A stretch of DNA of 64,000 nt from Burkholderia vietnamiensis LMG 10929 (GCF_000959445.1 NZ_CP009631.1:620001-684000); one strand, 5' to 3'. Numbered from the stretch's first letter, positions 48,019-59,338 are shown. Program-made: numbers and translations. The notes: generated from the sequence alone by a model not told the origin.

Positions 48019-49053
48019 TCAGCCGGCCGTCACCATTGCGGCACGGTCGCGCAGCGTCTCCGACGGGCGCTTGCCGAACATCCGCCGGTAGTCGGTCGCG
48101 AACTGGCTCAGGTGCCAGAAGCCCCACGCGGCCGCGACGTCCTGCACCGAACCGGCCGCGCGCCCGCACAGGTCGCGCCGCGCGCCGTTGAGCCGCAGCG
48201 TGCGCAGATAGGTGGCGGGCGCCATCCCGAGCACATCCTGGAAGCAATACTGCAGCGTGCGCCGGCTCACGTGCAGCTGCTCGCACAGCTCCGGCACGCC
48301 GACGGGACGAGTACGGTGAGCGAGCACGTACTCGCGCGCCTGCTCGACGATCCAGCGCCGCGTCGACGGCGCACTGCCGACGCCATCGTCGGCCGGCTGC
48401 GCGCACGCGTCGAACAGCGCGGCCAGCACGCCGGCCTGCAGGTCGTCGCGCTGCGCATCGGCCAGCGGCCCGCCGGCGGCAGCCGCACCGTCGAGCCGCT
48501 GGCCGAGCAGTGCACACAGCCGCGCGAGCCGCGCGTCGCCGACCTGGATCACGCGCTGCGCGAACAGCCGCTCGTCGAGCGCGCGGTGTTCGACTTCCTC
48601 CGCGTAACGGCGCAGCACGTCGCCGCGCACGACCACGCCGTAGATCGAAAACTGCGCGGGCGTCAGCAATTCGAATTCGACGTTGCCCGGCCGGAACGCG
48701 AGCGCACCGGGCCCGATGCGGCACGCGTCGACCCGCGCGTTGCCGTCGTTCGCGAGCGGGATGCCGAACCAGTATGCGTCGCCGCGCACCTCGCAGGCCT
48801 GGCGCAGCAGATGGCTGGTCGATTCGCGAAAGAGCTTCATCGTGTCGAGCGGCAGCTCGGTCAGCGTGCCGACGAAGCGGCCGGCCGCGAGCTGGTCGTA
48901 GGTTTGCCGCCAGCCGATCAGGTTGCGCGCCTGTTCGTCGGCGTCGTGCGCGACGCTGACGACCGCCTGGCCGGCGAGCGCGTCGTCGCCCTGCGCGCTG
49001 CAGCGCGTGTTCTCGGCCGTCGGCTCGGCCGCGCACTCCACTCGTCGTTCCAT
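48019..49053 (-). CDS. eutR: AraC-family regulator, EutR-like
   Basis: A 344-residue transcription factor. The N-terminal sensor part is uncharacterised. The C-terminal AraC domain has two helix-turn-helix units with LHVSRRTLQYCFQDVLGMAP and WGFWHLSQFATDYRRMFGKRPS, closely matching the EutR activator of ethanolamine genes. EutR responds to ethanolamine plus adenosylcobalamin. The nearby aldehyde dehydrogenase, eutBC and eat genes support this, although they are 2-10 kb away. It starts at MERRVECAAEPT with GAGGAGA upstream. Confidence 0.86.
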   Translation of the reverse strand: MERRVECAAEPTAENTRCSAQGDDALAGQAVVSVAHDADEQARNLIGWRQTYDQLAAGRFVGTLTELPLDTMKLFRESTSHLLRQACEVRGDAYWFGIPLANDGNARVDACRIGPGALAFRPGNVEFELLTPAQFSIYGVVVRGDVLRRYAEEVEHRALDERLFAQRVIQVGDARLARLCALLGQRLDGAAAAGGPLADAQRDDLQAGVLAALFDACAQPADDGVGSAPSTRRWIVEQAREYVLAHRTRPVGVPELCEQLHVSRRTLQYCFQDVLGMAPATYLRTLRLNGARRDLCGRAAGSVQDVAAAWGFWHLSQFATDYRRMFGKRPSETLRDRAAMVTAG

Positions 49054-49258
49054 CGTGTTCTCCTCTCCTGCCCAGGCGCGCGTGCGTCACGCAAGTCCCG
49101 TGCCGAACCGCGCGATCGGGCGAGAAGCCCGTCATTGCGCGGCGCACGGCCGGCGCGGGGCTGGCGCGCGCAACACGGGCGCACCCGCAGGCGGCGCGCC
49201 GCGCACCGAGCGGGTGCGCGATGCGCGGCGGCGGCCATCGACGCCCCTCGGCGGCCGG

Positions 49259-49795
49259 CTACGTGCCCGGTCGCAAGCGCACGACGCGCGTGCCGCAATT
49301 GCCGTACGCCTGCTGGATCGCCAGCTCGACGATCGGGCGGCCGGCGGCCCAAGGCGCCGCGTCGGCGCCGCCGAGGTCGGTGCGCAACGTCGCGCGGCCG
49401 TTGATCCGGTAACGGATGCCGCGCACGAAATCGACGAACAGCAGCCCGATGCCGACCGCCTCGTCCGCGCGCATGGCAATCCGGTTGCCGTCGTCATGGA
49501 GCGGCAGCACGAAGCGCAGCGTTTTCGTGTCGACCACGCGCACGACGGGCAGCAGATCGCCGTTCGCGTCGCGCTGGCTCTGCACGATATCGCAGGTCGC
49601 CGCGCCGTCGGACGTCGCGCCGACGAACATGAACGGCTGCGTCTCGACGAACTGGCGCACGCCGATGCTCAGGCGCGTCGTGACGACCTCGCTCATCCGT
49701 TCGGCATCGTCGGCCACGCCGAAGCGTTGATGTGCATCGAGTTCGCCCGCGTGGAACACAGGGTGATGTGGAAAGGAACGCGGCGGTTCGGCCAT
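49259..49795 (-). CDS. Pyridoxamine 5'-phosphate oxidase-fold flavoprotein
   Basis: A 178-residue split-barrel FMN-binding protein of the PPOX family. Landmarks are QPFMFVGATSDGAATCDIVQS, TLRFVLPLHDDGNRI and [20 protein letters not shown]. These proteins often act as flavin or F420-type reductases or detoxification enzymes; the substrate is unknown. A related gene lies at 52082 on the other side of the aldehyde dehydrogenase (shared LLFVDFVR...GRAT). The start at MAEPPRSFPHH was chosen over a longer low-content frame. Confidence 0.83.
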   Translation of the reverse strand: MAEPPRSFPHHPVFHAGELDAHQRFGVADDAERMSEVVTTRLSIGVRQFVETQPFMFVGATSDGAATCDIVQSQRDANGDLLPVVRVVDTKTLRFVLPLHDDGNRIAMRADEAVGIGLLFVDFVRGIRYRINGRATLRTDLGGADAAPWAAGRPIVELAIQQAYGNCGTRVVRLRPGT

Positions 49796-50240
49796 GCGGG
49801 CTCCGGTAGGCGCGTCGTTATGCGGTACGGGCCGCTCGCGCTCGGGCGCTCGGCGGCGTCGTTGCCGTCGCGCTCGGACGCTGCGGCGATATGCGGCCGA
49901 CGTCGCGTATCGAACGCGAACCCCGAACCACGAGAAGCGGAACAATCAGCAGACGATGAAGCACCGGACACGACGGCCGGCGGCGCATGCAGCGTGCGCC
50001 ACGGCGGCTTGCTGGCCGCAGACTGCACGGCCGGCCAGCGCCGCACGGCCCTTGCGCGCCGCGCGACGTCGCGTGCGGCGTGGTCCAGCCCCGGCGCCTC
50101 ACCGCTGCCGCGGCGATCGGAACAACCCGAACGCCTCGACCGGTACCCGGACCAGCAGACACCGCCGCACGGCGCTCACATGCCGCACGACACCACGTGC
50201 GGCACGGTCCGGCCCCGGCGCTTCACCCCTGCCCCAGCGA
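49796..50240. repeat. Non-coding interval with a degenerate tandem copy of the aldehyde dehydrogenase 3' end
   Basis: About 445 bases between the PPOX and aldehyde dehydrogenase genes. Bases ~50090-50160 resemble ~50205-50290: CCCCGGCGC, TCACC, CTGCC, GCGATC and CCCGA/CGCCTCG line up in order. On the minus strand the outer copy reads CLLVRVPVEAFGLFRS against [14 protein letters not shown] at the gene's true end. It looks like an imperfect ~110-base tandem duplication of the gene tail that has since diverged. No separate gene is seen. Confidence 0.6.
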
Positions 50241-51767
<1,527 letters not shown>

Positions 51768-52081
51768 ACATGTCTCCTGTTCATCGTGCTTGTGTGAATG
51801 CAGCGCCGGTTGGATCGCGCTGCACGGATTACGCAACATGCGTGCCAAAGCGGGCCGACAAGCAAACCGGAGCGATGCGTGCGGCCGTCCGCCGCGCGCA
51901 GTCGCTGCACGCATCGCGCAAGTGTGTCGATTCTGAACAATGCGATGGCACAGCCGCGGCGCGGGTGTTCGGATTTTCCACAGCGCAGCCGCGCCGCCGC
52001 ATCGGTGTGTGACAGTCGGCGCGTGGCATGTGGCTTGCGTACGGCTCGGTGTTTCGTACGCCCAGACGCGACCACCGAACC
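51768..52081. promoter_or_regulatory. Divergent promoter region between aldehyde dehydrogenase and PPOX gene
   Basis: About 315 bases between divergent genes. Contains AT-leaning patches near 51920-51960 but no gene. A likely control site for the dehydrogenase, possibly by the EutR-like protein; no operator could be defined. Confidence 0.4.
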
Positions 52082-52510
52082 ATGACCGATGCGGCCCCTC
52101 TCAGCGACGATGCCGTCGCCTTCATCCAGGAACAGGCGTTCCTGATCGTCGCGACCGCGAACGCGGCCGGCGACGCCGATTGCTCGTATCGCGGCCGTCA
52201 GCCGCGCGCCGACGGCTCGTTCGCGCCGCTGGTCCATGTGGCCGATCGCAGGACGCTGGTGCTGCCCGACTTCGCGGGCAACAACCTGTTCAACACGATC
52301 GGCAACCTGCTCGTGAACCCGTCGATCGCGTTGCTGTTCGTCGATTTCGTGCGGCAGACGACGTGGCTCGTGCAGGGGCGCGCGACCGTAGACGAAGATG
52401 CCGCAAGCCACGCGCAGCTGTGGCCCGATGCGCGGCGCTACGTGGTCGTCGCGGTGGAGCGCGCGCAGGCACGCGCGGATGCGCGGCTGCCACCGCTGGT
52501 GCTGGCGTGA
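52082..52510 (+). CDS. Pyridoxamine 5'-phosphate oxidase-fold protein
   Basis: A 142-residue PPOX-type split-barrel protein, shorter than its neighbour at 49259. It has [20 protein letters not shown] (first strands) and [20 protein letters not shown], a segment nearly shared with that neighbour. FMN binding is expected; the reaction is unknown. Start at [11 protein letters not shown]. It is divergent from the aldehyde dehydrogenase and convergent with the MFS gene. Confidence 0.85.
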   Translation: MTDAAPLSDDAVAFIQEQAFLIVATANAAGDADCSYRGRQPRADGSFAPLVHVADRRTLVLPDFAGNNLFNTIGNLLVNPSIALLFVDFVRQTTWLVQGRATVDEDAASHAQLWPDARRYVVVAVERAQARADARLPPLVLA

Positions 52511-52550
52511 CGCGGCGTGGGGCGGGCGTCGTGTCTTCGGATCGGTAGGA

Positions 52551-54155
52551 CTACGCGGCGTTGCGCGCCGCACGCCGCGCCGCCGCATCGCCACGCGCGC
52601 GGCTGCCGTCGTCGGCGCCCGTCGTCGCATCCGGCGCCGGCCGCGCGCCGAGAAACGCGAACACCACACCCGCGCACAGCACCGTCACCACCGCGAGCGC
52701 GAGCAGCAACCGGTCGAACGCGTGCAAATAACTCGCCAACAGCGTCGCGCGATCGACGCCCGGCAACACGGCCGCCGCGCCGGCGAGATCGCCGGTCGCG
52801 AGCCGCGCGGCCGCGCGCAGCGCCGCATCGGATGCGCCAGACGCGCCGCCCGCCGGCACGCGCCGCAGATCGGCGTGCGCAAGCGTCGCCAGCACCGCGC
52901 CGACGATCGCGAGCGCGATGCCCTCGCCCGCCACGCGCGTCGTGCTGAAGATCCCCGTCGCCATCCCCGCGCGCTCCTTCGGCACGACGCTGACCGACAG
53001 CCCGTCCATCAACCCCCACGGCATCCCCGCCCCGATGCCGATCGCGAGCATCGGCCCAATCGCGGCCGGCCCGGCGCCGCCGCGCAGCGCCACATCGAGC
53101 CACACCAGGCCGGCCGCCGCGAGCAGCAGACCGAGCCCCGAGATCACGCCGGCCGACAGCCAGCGCGTGAGCGTCGCCGCGACCAGCGGCACGATGAGCA
53201 TCGGCGCGGAGATCGCGAGCATCAGCCAGCCTGCGTCGATTTCGCTGAAGCCGTCGATGCCGATGAAGCGCAGCGGCAGCACGACCAGCAGCACGATGTA
53301 GCAGCAGCAGGTCGACACCGGCAGCACCTGCACGCCGACGAAGCGCGGAATCCGGAACAGCGACAGGTCGAGCATCGGCCGCGCGACGCGCGTCTCGATC
53401 GCGACGAACGCGCACGCGCCGAGCGCCGCGCCGGCCAGCAGCACGACGACGAGCGGGTCCGTCCAGCCGCGCGCGGGCGCCTCGATCACGCCGAACGTGA
53501 ACAGCGTCAGCGCGCCGGTGAACGCGACGGTGCCGGGCCAGTCGAGCCCCGTCGCATGCGGATCGCGCGACTCGTGCATGCGCGGCAGCCCGAGCGCCAG
53601 CGACAGGACGCCCGCCGCCGCGCCGGTGACGAAGATCGCGCGCCAGCCGTGATGCGCGATCAGCCAGCCCGCGAGCACCGGCCCGAACGCGAGGCCGACG
53701 CCGAACGTGGTGCCGAGCAGGCTGAACGCGCGCGTGCGGGCCGCGCCGTCGAACTCCTGCGCGAGCGCGGCCGTGCCGCCCGCGAGCGCCGCGGCGGCCG
53801 CGAGCCCCTGCGCGGCGCGCAGCAGGTCGATCGCGAGCATCGACGGCGCGAACGCGAGCGCGACCGACATCAGCGTGAAGCCGCCGACGCCGATCGCGAA
53901 CACGCGCTTGCGGCCGAACTGGTCGGCCAGCGCGCCCGCCGCCATCAGGCAGCTGCCGAACGCGAGCATGAACGCGTTGGTGATCCAGTTCATCGCGACG
54001 GGGCCGCCATGCAGGTCGCGGCCGATCGCCGGCGTCGCGACCGCGCCGCCCGAAAACGACAGCGGCAACGCGACGGCCGCCATGCACACGGCCGCCAGCA
54101 CCCACGCGCGCCGGTGTGCCGCGCCGGTCGAACCGGCTGAAAACGGGTGATCCAT
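52551..54155 (-). CDS. MFS drug/metabolite exporter (DHA2-like, 14-TM)
   Basis: A 534-residue major-facilitator transporter of the EmrB/QacA type with about 14 hydrophobic segments. Landmarks are the motif-A-like GALADQFGRKRVFAIG after TM2 and GTTFGVGLAFGPVLAGWL. It would export a small molecule by proton antiport; substrate unknown. Two adjacent ATGs occur; the second (MDHPFSAG) has better spacing from GAGGAG. It is divergent from a LysR regulator gene, which probably controls it. Confidence 0.9.
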   Translation of the reverse strand: MDHPFSAGSTGAAHRRAWVLAAVCMAAVALPLSFSGGAVATPAIGRDLHGGPVAMNWITNAFMLAFGSCLMAAGALADQFGRKRVFAIGVGGFTLMSVALAFAPSMLAIDLLRAAQGLAAAAALAGGTAALAQEFDGAARTRAFSLLGTTFGVGLAFGPVLAGWLIAHHGWRAIFVTGAAAGVLSLALGLPRMHESRDPHATGLDWPGTVAFTGALTLFTFGVIEAPARGWTDPLVVVLLAGAALGACAFVAIETRVARPMLDLSLFRIPRFVGVQVLPVSTCCCYIVLLVVLPLRFIGIDGFSEIDAGWLMLAISAPMLIVPLVAATLTRWLSAGVISGLGLLLAAAGLVWLDVALRGGAGPAAIGPMLAIGIGAGMPWGLMDGLSVSVVPKERAGMATGIFSTTRVAGEGIALAIVGAVLATLAHADLRRVPAGGASGASDAALRAAARLATGDLAGAAAVLPGVDRATLLASYLHAFDRLLLALAVVTVLCAGVVFAFLGARPAPDATTGADDGSRARGDAAARRAARNAA

Positions 54156-54301
54156 CATCGCTCCTCGAAATGACCGCGCGGATGCGCGTCGATAGCGATC
54201 GAAGATAAATCGGATTGAATTCGCGAAAAACCGTGCAAGGCTCCGCATATATCGGACTAAAATTCCGCAATTCCCGATCAACCGCAGCCCGCTCCGTCTC
54301 G
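54156..54301. promoter_or_regulatory. Divergent MFS/LysR promoter region
   Basis: A 146-base AT-rich gap (aagataaatcggattgaattcg region, 54200-54270) between the transporter and its probable LysR regulator. This is the usual place for a LysR operator; a T-N11-A-type site could not be fixed with certainty. Confidence 0.55.
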
Positions 54302-55186
54302 ATGGAAAACCTCAATGGCATCGCCGCGTTCGTCCGCGCCGCCGAAGCGCTGAGCTTCGTCGCGGCCGGCCGCGCGCTGGGCATCTCGGCGTCGGCCGTC
54401 GGCAAGACGATCGCGCGGCTCGAGCAGTCGCTCGGCGTACGCCTGTTCAACCGCACGACGCGGCGCGTCACGCTGACCGACGAAGGGCACCATTTCTACG
54501 AGCGCTGCCAGCGCATCCTGGAAGATCTTCGCGACGCGGAAGCGACCGTCACGGCCTCCGCGCAGCGCCCACGCGGCAGGCTGCGCGTGAGCCTGCCAGT
54601 GATCGGCTACCGGTTTCTGCTGCCGGTGCTGCCGGCGTTTCGCGAGTGCTACCCGGAAGTGGAGCTCGACCTGGATTTCAACGACCGGATGGTCGACGTC
54701 GTCGAAGGCGGCTTCGACGCGGTGATCCGCAGCGGCCCGCTGTCGGATTCGAGCCTGATGTCGCGGCGGCTCGGCCCGTTCGCGTTCGTGCTGTGCGCCA
54801 CGCCCGCGTATCTCGCGCGGGCCGGCACGCCGCGCGTACCGCACGATCTCGACACGCACGATTGCGTGCGCTACTGCTTTCCGACCACCGGCAAGCTACA
54901 GGACTGGGCGCTGGCGGCCGACGACGGCACACCGCTGAAGCTGCGCACCGCGATGACCTGCAACAACATGGAAGCGCTGCGCGGCGCGGTGATGGCCGGC
55001 CTCGGCATCGGCTACATGCCCGACTTCCTCGCGCGCGACGCGCTCGACGCCGGCACGCTCGTCACCGTGCTCGACGACTACCGGATCGCACCGGGACAGT
55101 TCTCGATCGTGTGGCCGTCGAGCCGGCAGCTGTCGCCGAAGCTGCGCGTGTTCGTCGACTTCCTGTGCGAGCGGCTGTTCAGGTAG
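54302..55186 (+). CDS. LysR-family transcriptional regulator
   Basis: A 294-residue regulator with an N-terminal winged helix (residues 1-60: FVRAAEALSFVAAGRALGIS, TIARLEQSLGVRLFNRTTRR) and a C-terminal periplasmic-binding-type effector domain. The divergent MFS gene is its likely target. The effector is unknown. The open frame extends upstream by 29 codons, but MENLNGIAAF is the usual start of this group. Confidence 0.93.
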   Translation: MENLNGIAAFVRAAEALSFVAAGRALGISASAVGKTIARLEQSLGVRLFNRTTRRVTLTDEGHHFYERCQRILEDLRDAEATVTASAQRPRGRLRVSLPVIGYRFLLPVLPAFRECYPEVELDLDFNDRMVDVVEGGFDAVIRSGPLSDSSLMSRRLGPFAFVLCATPAYLARAGTPRVPHDLDTHDCVRYCFPTTGKLQDWALAADDGTPLKLRTAMTCNNMEALRGAVMAGLGIGYMPDFLARDALDAGTLVTVLDDYRIAPGQFSIVWPSSRQLSPKLRVFVDFLCERLFR

Positions 55187-55240
55187 CCGAACCGCGCGCC
55201 ACCATCGGCCGCCGCGCCGCGCGCCATCGACGGCTCACCG

Positions 55241-56032
55241 TCACGCGGCGCCGATCCGCTCGGCCTGTTGCGGCGGCAACAGCGCGTCGCTGTCGTCCTT
55301 GAGGCCGACGCCCGTGAGCCGCAGCCGGCGCGCCTCGGTCATCAGGTAGTGCAGCTTGTGCGCCGCCGCCGCATGCGGCAGGCCTTCGGGCCGCACGTTC
55401 GAGATGCAGTTGCGCTGCGCGTCGTGGCAGCCGACCTTCGGCGCCCACGTCAGGTACACGCCGAGGCTGTCCGGCGAGCTGAGCCCCGGCCGCTCGCCGA
55501 TCAGCATCGCGACGGCCCGCGCGCGCAGCAGCTCGCCGATCTCGTCGCCGAGCGCGACGCGCGCCTGCGTCGCCACCACCACCGGGCCGAGCCGCCAGCC
55601 GTCCGCGTGCAGCCGCGGGCACACGGCCTGCAGCAGCGGCAACGCCTGCTTCGCGGCCGCGAAGGCGGACAGCCCGTCGCCGACCACGAACACCACATCG
55701 GGCGCATCGTCGAGCATCGCACCGTAGCCGGCCAGCAGCGCGCGTCCGTCGTCCGACAGCTTGCGGCCGAGATCGGGGCGGCGCAGGTAATGCTGGCGAT
55801 CGACTGCGGCGCTCTGCACGCCGAGCGTCGCGAAGCCGGCCGTGTCGAGCTCGCGGCGCAGCGCCTCCGAATCGAGCGGCTGATGCACGGCGTCGCGCGC
55901 CTGCGCGTGCGACAGGTTGAACGCGAGCAGCGGCGCGGTCGGCAGGCTGCTGCCCGCGCGGCCGAGCGCGATTCGCGCGTTCGTGAACGCCTTCAGCTGC
56001 GCCCACGGATTCTTCTCGACGGCGTCGCTCAT
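55241..56032 (-). CDS. eutC: Ethanolamine ammonia-lyase small subunit
   Basis: The small subunit of the adenosylcobalamin-dependent lyase that splits ethanolamine into acetaldehyde and ammonia. The 263-residue protein has the EutC opening NPWAQLKAFTNARIALGRAG, VVFVVGDGLSAFA and ISNVRPEGLPHAAAAHKLHYL near the C-terminus. Length is near the family norm. Its ATG overlaps the eutB stop (ATGA), so the two subunits are made together. Confidence 0.96.
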   Translation of the reverse strand: MSDAVEKNPWAQLKAFTNARIALGRAGSSLPTAPLLAFNLSHAQARDAVHQPLDSEALRRELDTAGFATLGVQSAAVDRQHYLRRPDLGRKLSDDGRALLAGYGAMLDDAPDVVFVVGDGLSAFAAAKQALPLLQAVCPRLHADGWRLGPVVVATQARVALGDEIGELLRARAVAMLIGERPGLSSPDSLGVYLTWAPKVGCHDAQRNCISNVRPEGLPHAAAAHKLHYLMTEARRLRLTGVGLKDDSDALLPPQQAERIGAA

Positions 56033-57426
56033 GCGGAAATCCCCATCCAGTCGTTCGCGCCCGCGAGCAGCGGCACGCGTGCGTTCGCCGCGCGCAGCGC
56101 GCCGTGCGCGTCGGCGATCTCCATCGTCTCGAGCCACTCCTCGAACTCCGGCGCGCGGCGCAGGCCGAGCACCTCGCGCACGTACAGCTGATCGTGAAAC
56201 GACGTGCTCTGGTAGTTCAGCATCACGTCGTCCGCGCCGGGAATCCCCATGATGAAGTTGATGCCGGCCGCGCCGAGCAGCGTCAGCAGCGTGTCCATGT
56301 CGTCCTGGTCGGCTTCCGCGTGGTTCGTGTAGCAGATGTCGCAGCCCATCGGCACGCCGAGCAGCTTGCCGCAGAAGTGATCCTCGAGGCCCGCGCGGAT
56401 GATCTGCTTGCCGTCGTACAGGTATTCCGGGCCGATGAAGCCGACCACCGTGTTCACCAGGAACGGATCGAACTTGCGCGCGACCGCATACGCGCGCACT
56501 TCGCAGGTCTGCTGGTCGACGCCGAAATGCGCGTTCGCCGACAGCGCGCTGCCCTGGCCCGTCTCGAAGTACATCACGTTGTTGCCGACGGTGCCGCGCG
56601 CGAGCGACAACGCGGCGGCGCGCGCCTCGCCGAGCAGCGCGAGCGAGATCCCGAAGCTCGCGTTCGCCTTCTCGGTGCCCGCGATCGACTGGAACACGAG
56701 GTCGACCGGCGCGCCCTTGTCGATCGCCGCGATCGTGTTGGTCACGTGCGTGAGCACGCAAGACTGCGTCGGCACGCCGTAGCGCTCGCGGAAGCCGTCG
56801 ATCATCGCGAGCAGCTTGACGATCGCCGCGAGGCTGTCGGTTGCGGGGTTGATGCCGATCATCGCGTCGCCGCAGCCGTACATCAGCCCGTCGAGCATCG
56901 ACGCGGCGATGCCCTTCACGTCGTCGGTCGGGTGATTCGGCTGCAGCCGCACCGACATCCGGCCGGGCAGCCCGACCGTGTTGCGAAAGCGCGTGACGAC
57001 GCGGCGCTTTCTCGCCGCCGCGATCAGATCCTGATTGCGCATCAGCTTCGACACGGCCGCGACCATCTCCGGCGTGAGCCCCGGTGCGATGCGTTCGAGC
57101 GCGGCGCCGTCGGCCGCCGGCGACAGCAGCCAGTTGCGGAAATCGCCGACGGTCAGATGCGAGATTTCCGCGAAGGCCTGCGCGTCGTGATCGTCGACGA
57201 TCAGGCGCGTGACTTCGTCCTGTTCGTACGGGATCACCGCCTCGTTCAGGAACGCCTTCAGCGGCACGCTCGCGAGCGCGATCTTCGCGGCCACGCGCTC
57301 TTCCTCGCTCGCCGCCGCGACGCCGGCGAGCTGGTCGCCCGAGCGCAGCGGGCTCGCCTTCGCGAGCAGCGTTTTCAGGTCCGCGAACCGGTACGTGCGC
57401 GGGCCGATCGTCTCCGTATAGGACAT
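56029..57426 (-). CDS. eutB: Ethanolamine ammonia-lyase large subunit
   Basis: The catalytic TIM-barrel subunit. The 465-residue chain begins MSYTETIGPRTYRFADLKTL and contains RFRNTVGLPGRMSVRLQPNH, DGLMYGCGDAMIGINPATDS and FIGPEYLYDGKQIIRAGLED, which are EutB landmarks. Full length. No shell or reactivase (eutA) genes are seen beside it, so the pathway here appears free of a microcompartment. It lies 200 bp downstream of the eat permease gene on the same strand and overlaps eutC by 4 bases. Confidence 0.97.
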   Translation of the reverse strand: MSYTETIGPRTYRFADLKTLLAKASPLRSGDQLAGVAAASEEERVAAKIALASVPLKAFLNEAVIPYEQDEVTRLIVDDHDAQAFAEISHLTVGDFRNWLLSPAADGAALERIAPGLTPEMVAAVSKLMRNQDLIAAARKRRVVTRFRNTVGLPGRMSVRLQPNHPTDDVKGIAASMLDGLMYGCGDAMIGINPATDSLAAIVKLLAMIDGFRERYGVPTQSCVLTHVTNTIAAIDKGAPVDLVFQSIAGTEKANASFGISLALLGEARAAALSLARGTVGNNVMYFETGQGSALSANAHFGVDQQTCEVRAYAVARKFDPFLVNTVVGFIGPEYLYDGKQIIRAGLEDHFCGKLLGVPMGCDICYTNHAEADQDDMDTLLTLLGAAGINFIMGIPGADDVMLNYQSTSFHDQLYVREVLGLRRAPEFEEWLETMEIADAHGALRAANARVPLLAGANDWMGISA

Positions 57427-57628
57427 CGTTCGAATCTCCTTGCCAGTGCTTGCGCTGCCTGCCGGGTTTGCCGGGCTCGCCGTGCGTGCACCGCCTGCAC
57501 GGCTTGCCTTGCTGCCCTGCTTTCCCTGCCTTCCTTCCCACCTCTTCCGCCTGCCGAACGCCGACGGCGCGCCCGTTCCATCGGGCGCGCCGCAGGCCGT
57601 CATGCGCCGCCGTTCGGGCGTGCCAACG
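57427..57628. other. Pyrimidine-rich gap between eat and eutB
   Basis: About 200 bases, strongly C/T-rich on the plus strand (57440-57560: repeated CCTGC and TTGCC words), so purine-rich in the eat-eutB transcript. No gene or clear terminator. It may only be a spacer or may hold a eutB promoter. Confidence 0.35.
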
Positions 57629-59041
57629 TCATTCCTCGAGCAGCACGTCGGCCGGCGCGCTCGCGCGCTGCGACCGGGTCGCGATGAAGTAAGCGTAGCC
57701 GACCGCCAGGAACGCGATGAACACCATCGCCACCAGCCCGTTGAAGTAGACCATGGTTCCGAGGCACACGAGGGCCGCCACGATCGCGAACGCCGGGAAC
57801 AACGGGTACATCGGCGCACGGAACGGCCGCGCCATGTTCGGCTGCGAGCGGCGCAGCTTGAACAGCGCCGCCATGCTGACGATATACATCACGATCGCGC
57901 CGAACACCGACATCGTCACGATGTTCGCGGTGAGCGTCTGGCCGCCGAACTGGATCAGCTCGTCACTGTAGATCGCGGCGATCCCGACCACGCCGCCCGC
58001 GAGGATCGCGCGATGCGGGGTCTTGAAGCGCGGATGCACCTTGCCGAGCCATTCGGGCAGATAGCCTTCGCGGGCCAGCGCGAAGATCTGGCGCGAATAG
58101 CCGAGGATGATCCCGTGGAACGACGCGACCAGCCCGAACAGCCCGAGCCACACCAGCATGTGCATCCAGCCGCTGTTCGCGCCGACGATGTACTTCATCG
58201 CCTGCGGCAGCGGATCGTTGATGTTCGCGAGCTTGGTCCAGTCGCCCGCGCCGCCGGCGAACACCATCACGCCGATCGCGAGGACCACGAGCGTCAGGAT
58301 GCCGGCCACGTAGGCGATCGGGATCGAGCGCTTCGGGTTCTTCGCTTCCTCGGCGGCCATCGCGACACCTTCGATCGCGAGGAAGAACCAGATCGCGAAC
58401 GGAATCGCGGCGAACATGCCGTGGAACGCGCCCATGCTGAAGTGATCGGCGCCGGCCCAGCCGCCCTTCATGAAGTTGCTCCACGCGAAGCCCGGCGACA
58501 CGACGCCCATGAACACCAGCAGCTCGAAGATCGCGAACAGCGTGACGACCAGCTCGAACGTCGCGGCGATCTGCACGCCGACGATGTTCAGCGCCATGAA
58601 CACGAGATACGCGCCCATCGCCGCGTGCTTCGGCTCGAGCCCAGGGAACTGCACGTGCAGGTATGCGCCGATCGCCAGCGCGATGGCGGGCGGCGCGAAC
58701 ACGAATTCGACGAGCGTCGCGGCGCCGGCGAGATAGCCGCCGGTCGGGCCGAACGCGCGGCGCGCATACGCGAACGGGCCGCCCGCGTGCGGGATCGACG
58801 TGGTCAGCTCGGTGAAGCTGAAGATGAAGGTGGTGTACATCGCCGCGACGAACAGCGCGGTGATGACGAAGCCCAGCGTGCCGGCGCTCGCCCAGCCGTA
58901 GCTCCAGCCGAAGTACTCGCCGGAGATCACGAGGCCGACCGCGATGCCCCACAGTTGCCAGGTGCCGAGCGTTTGCTGCAGCGCGGGCTGGCCGGACGAC
59001 TTGACGCCGGCTGCGGGCCGGCCATTCGACTCTGCTTTCAT
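57629..59041 (-). CDS. eat: Ethanolamine permease (APC family)
   Basis: A 470-residue inner-membrane transporter with about 12 hydrophobic segments. The N-terminal part has GIAVGLVISGEYFGWSYGWA and SIPHAGGPFAYARRAFGPTG, typical of Eat/APC proteins that take up ethanolamine. It is upstream of eutB and on the same strand, as in other proteobacteria using eat-eutBC. The start at MKAESNGRPAAG follows AGGAGA; the frame upstream lacks transporter content. Confidence 0.93.
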   Translation of the reverse strand: MKAESNGRPAAGVKSSGQPALQQTLGTWQLWGIAVGLVISGEYFGWSYGWASAGTLGFVITALFVAAMYTTFIFSFTELTTSIPHAGGPFAYARRAFGPTGGYLAGAATLVEFVFAPPAIALAIGAYLHVQFPGLEPKHAAMGAYLVFMALNIVGVQIAATFELVVTLFAIFELLVFMGVVSPGFAWSNFMKGGWAGADHFSMGAFHGMFAAIPFAIWFFLAIEGVAMAAEEAKNPKRSIPIAYVAGILTLVVLAIGVMVFAGGAGDWTKLANINDPLPQAMKYIVGANSGWMHMLVWLGLFGLVASFHGIILGYSRQIFALAREGYLPEWLGKVHPRFKTPHRAILAGGVVGIAAIYSDELIQFGGQTLTANIVTMSVFGAIVMYIVSMAALFKLRRSQPNMARPFRAPMYPLFPAFAIVAALVCLGTMVYFNGLVAMVFIAFLAVGYAYFIATRSQRASAPADVLLEE

Positions 59042-59230
59042 CGGATTCTCCTGAAGGGCGCCGGCCTGCCTGCCCGCGCGACTGAGAATCGATGCTAGAG
59101 AGTCATAAAACGACGTGTTATCGAAATTCGGCAAAGATGGCGGCTGACGTTTCGCTGACGGAAACGCCGGGCGCGTGGTGCGGGCCGTCATGCAGGCGCG
59201 CGCGGAGCGCGCCGGAGCGGGGTGTGGTCG

Positions 59231-59338
59231 CTCGGGCGGTGTGGACGCCTTGCGCGGCGGGGGTGGCTCGCGCGGCGTGGGTAGTCCGCGCGGCGTGAGT
59301 GACTCACGCGGCGCGGACGCCCCGTGCGGCGTTACTGA
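59231..59338. repeat. 18-bp imperfect tandem repeat, six units
   Basis: Six units of 18 bases share a GCGCGGCG core: CTCGGGCGGTGTGGACGC, CTTGCGCGGCGGGGGTGG, CTCGCGCGGCGTGGGTAG, TCCGCGCGGCGTGAGTGA, CTCACGCGGCGCGGACGC and CCCGTGCGGCGTTACTGA. The last one covers the stop codon of the channel-like gene. The repeat lies in the gap between the eat gene and that gene's 3' end. Confidence 0.7.

Noticed and set aside
59042-59230. Cobalamin riboswitch upstream of eat-eutBC
   Set aside because: No B12-box-like element or expected secondary structure could be seen. Regulation by the EutR-like protein is more likely.
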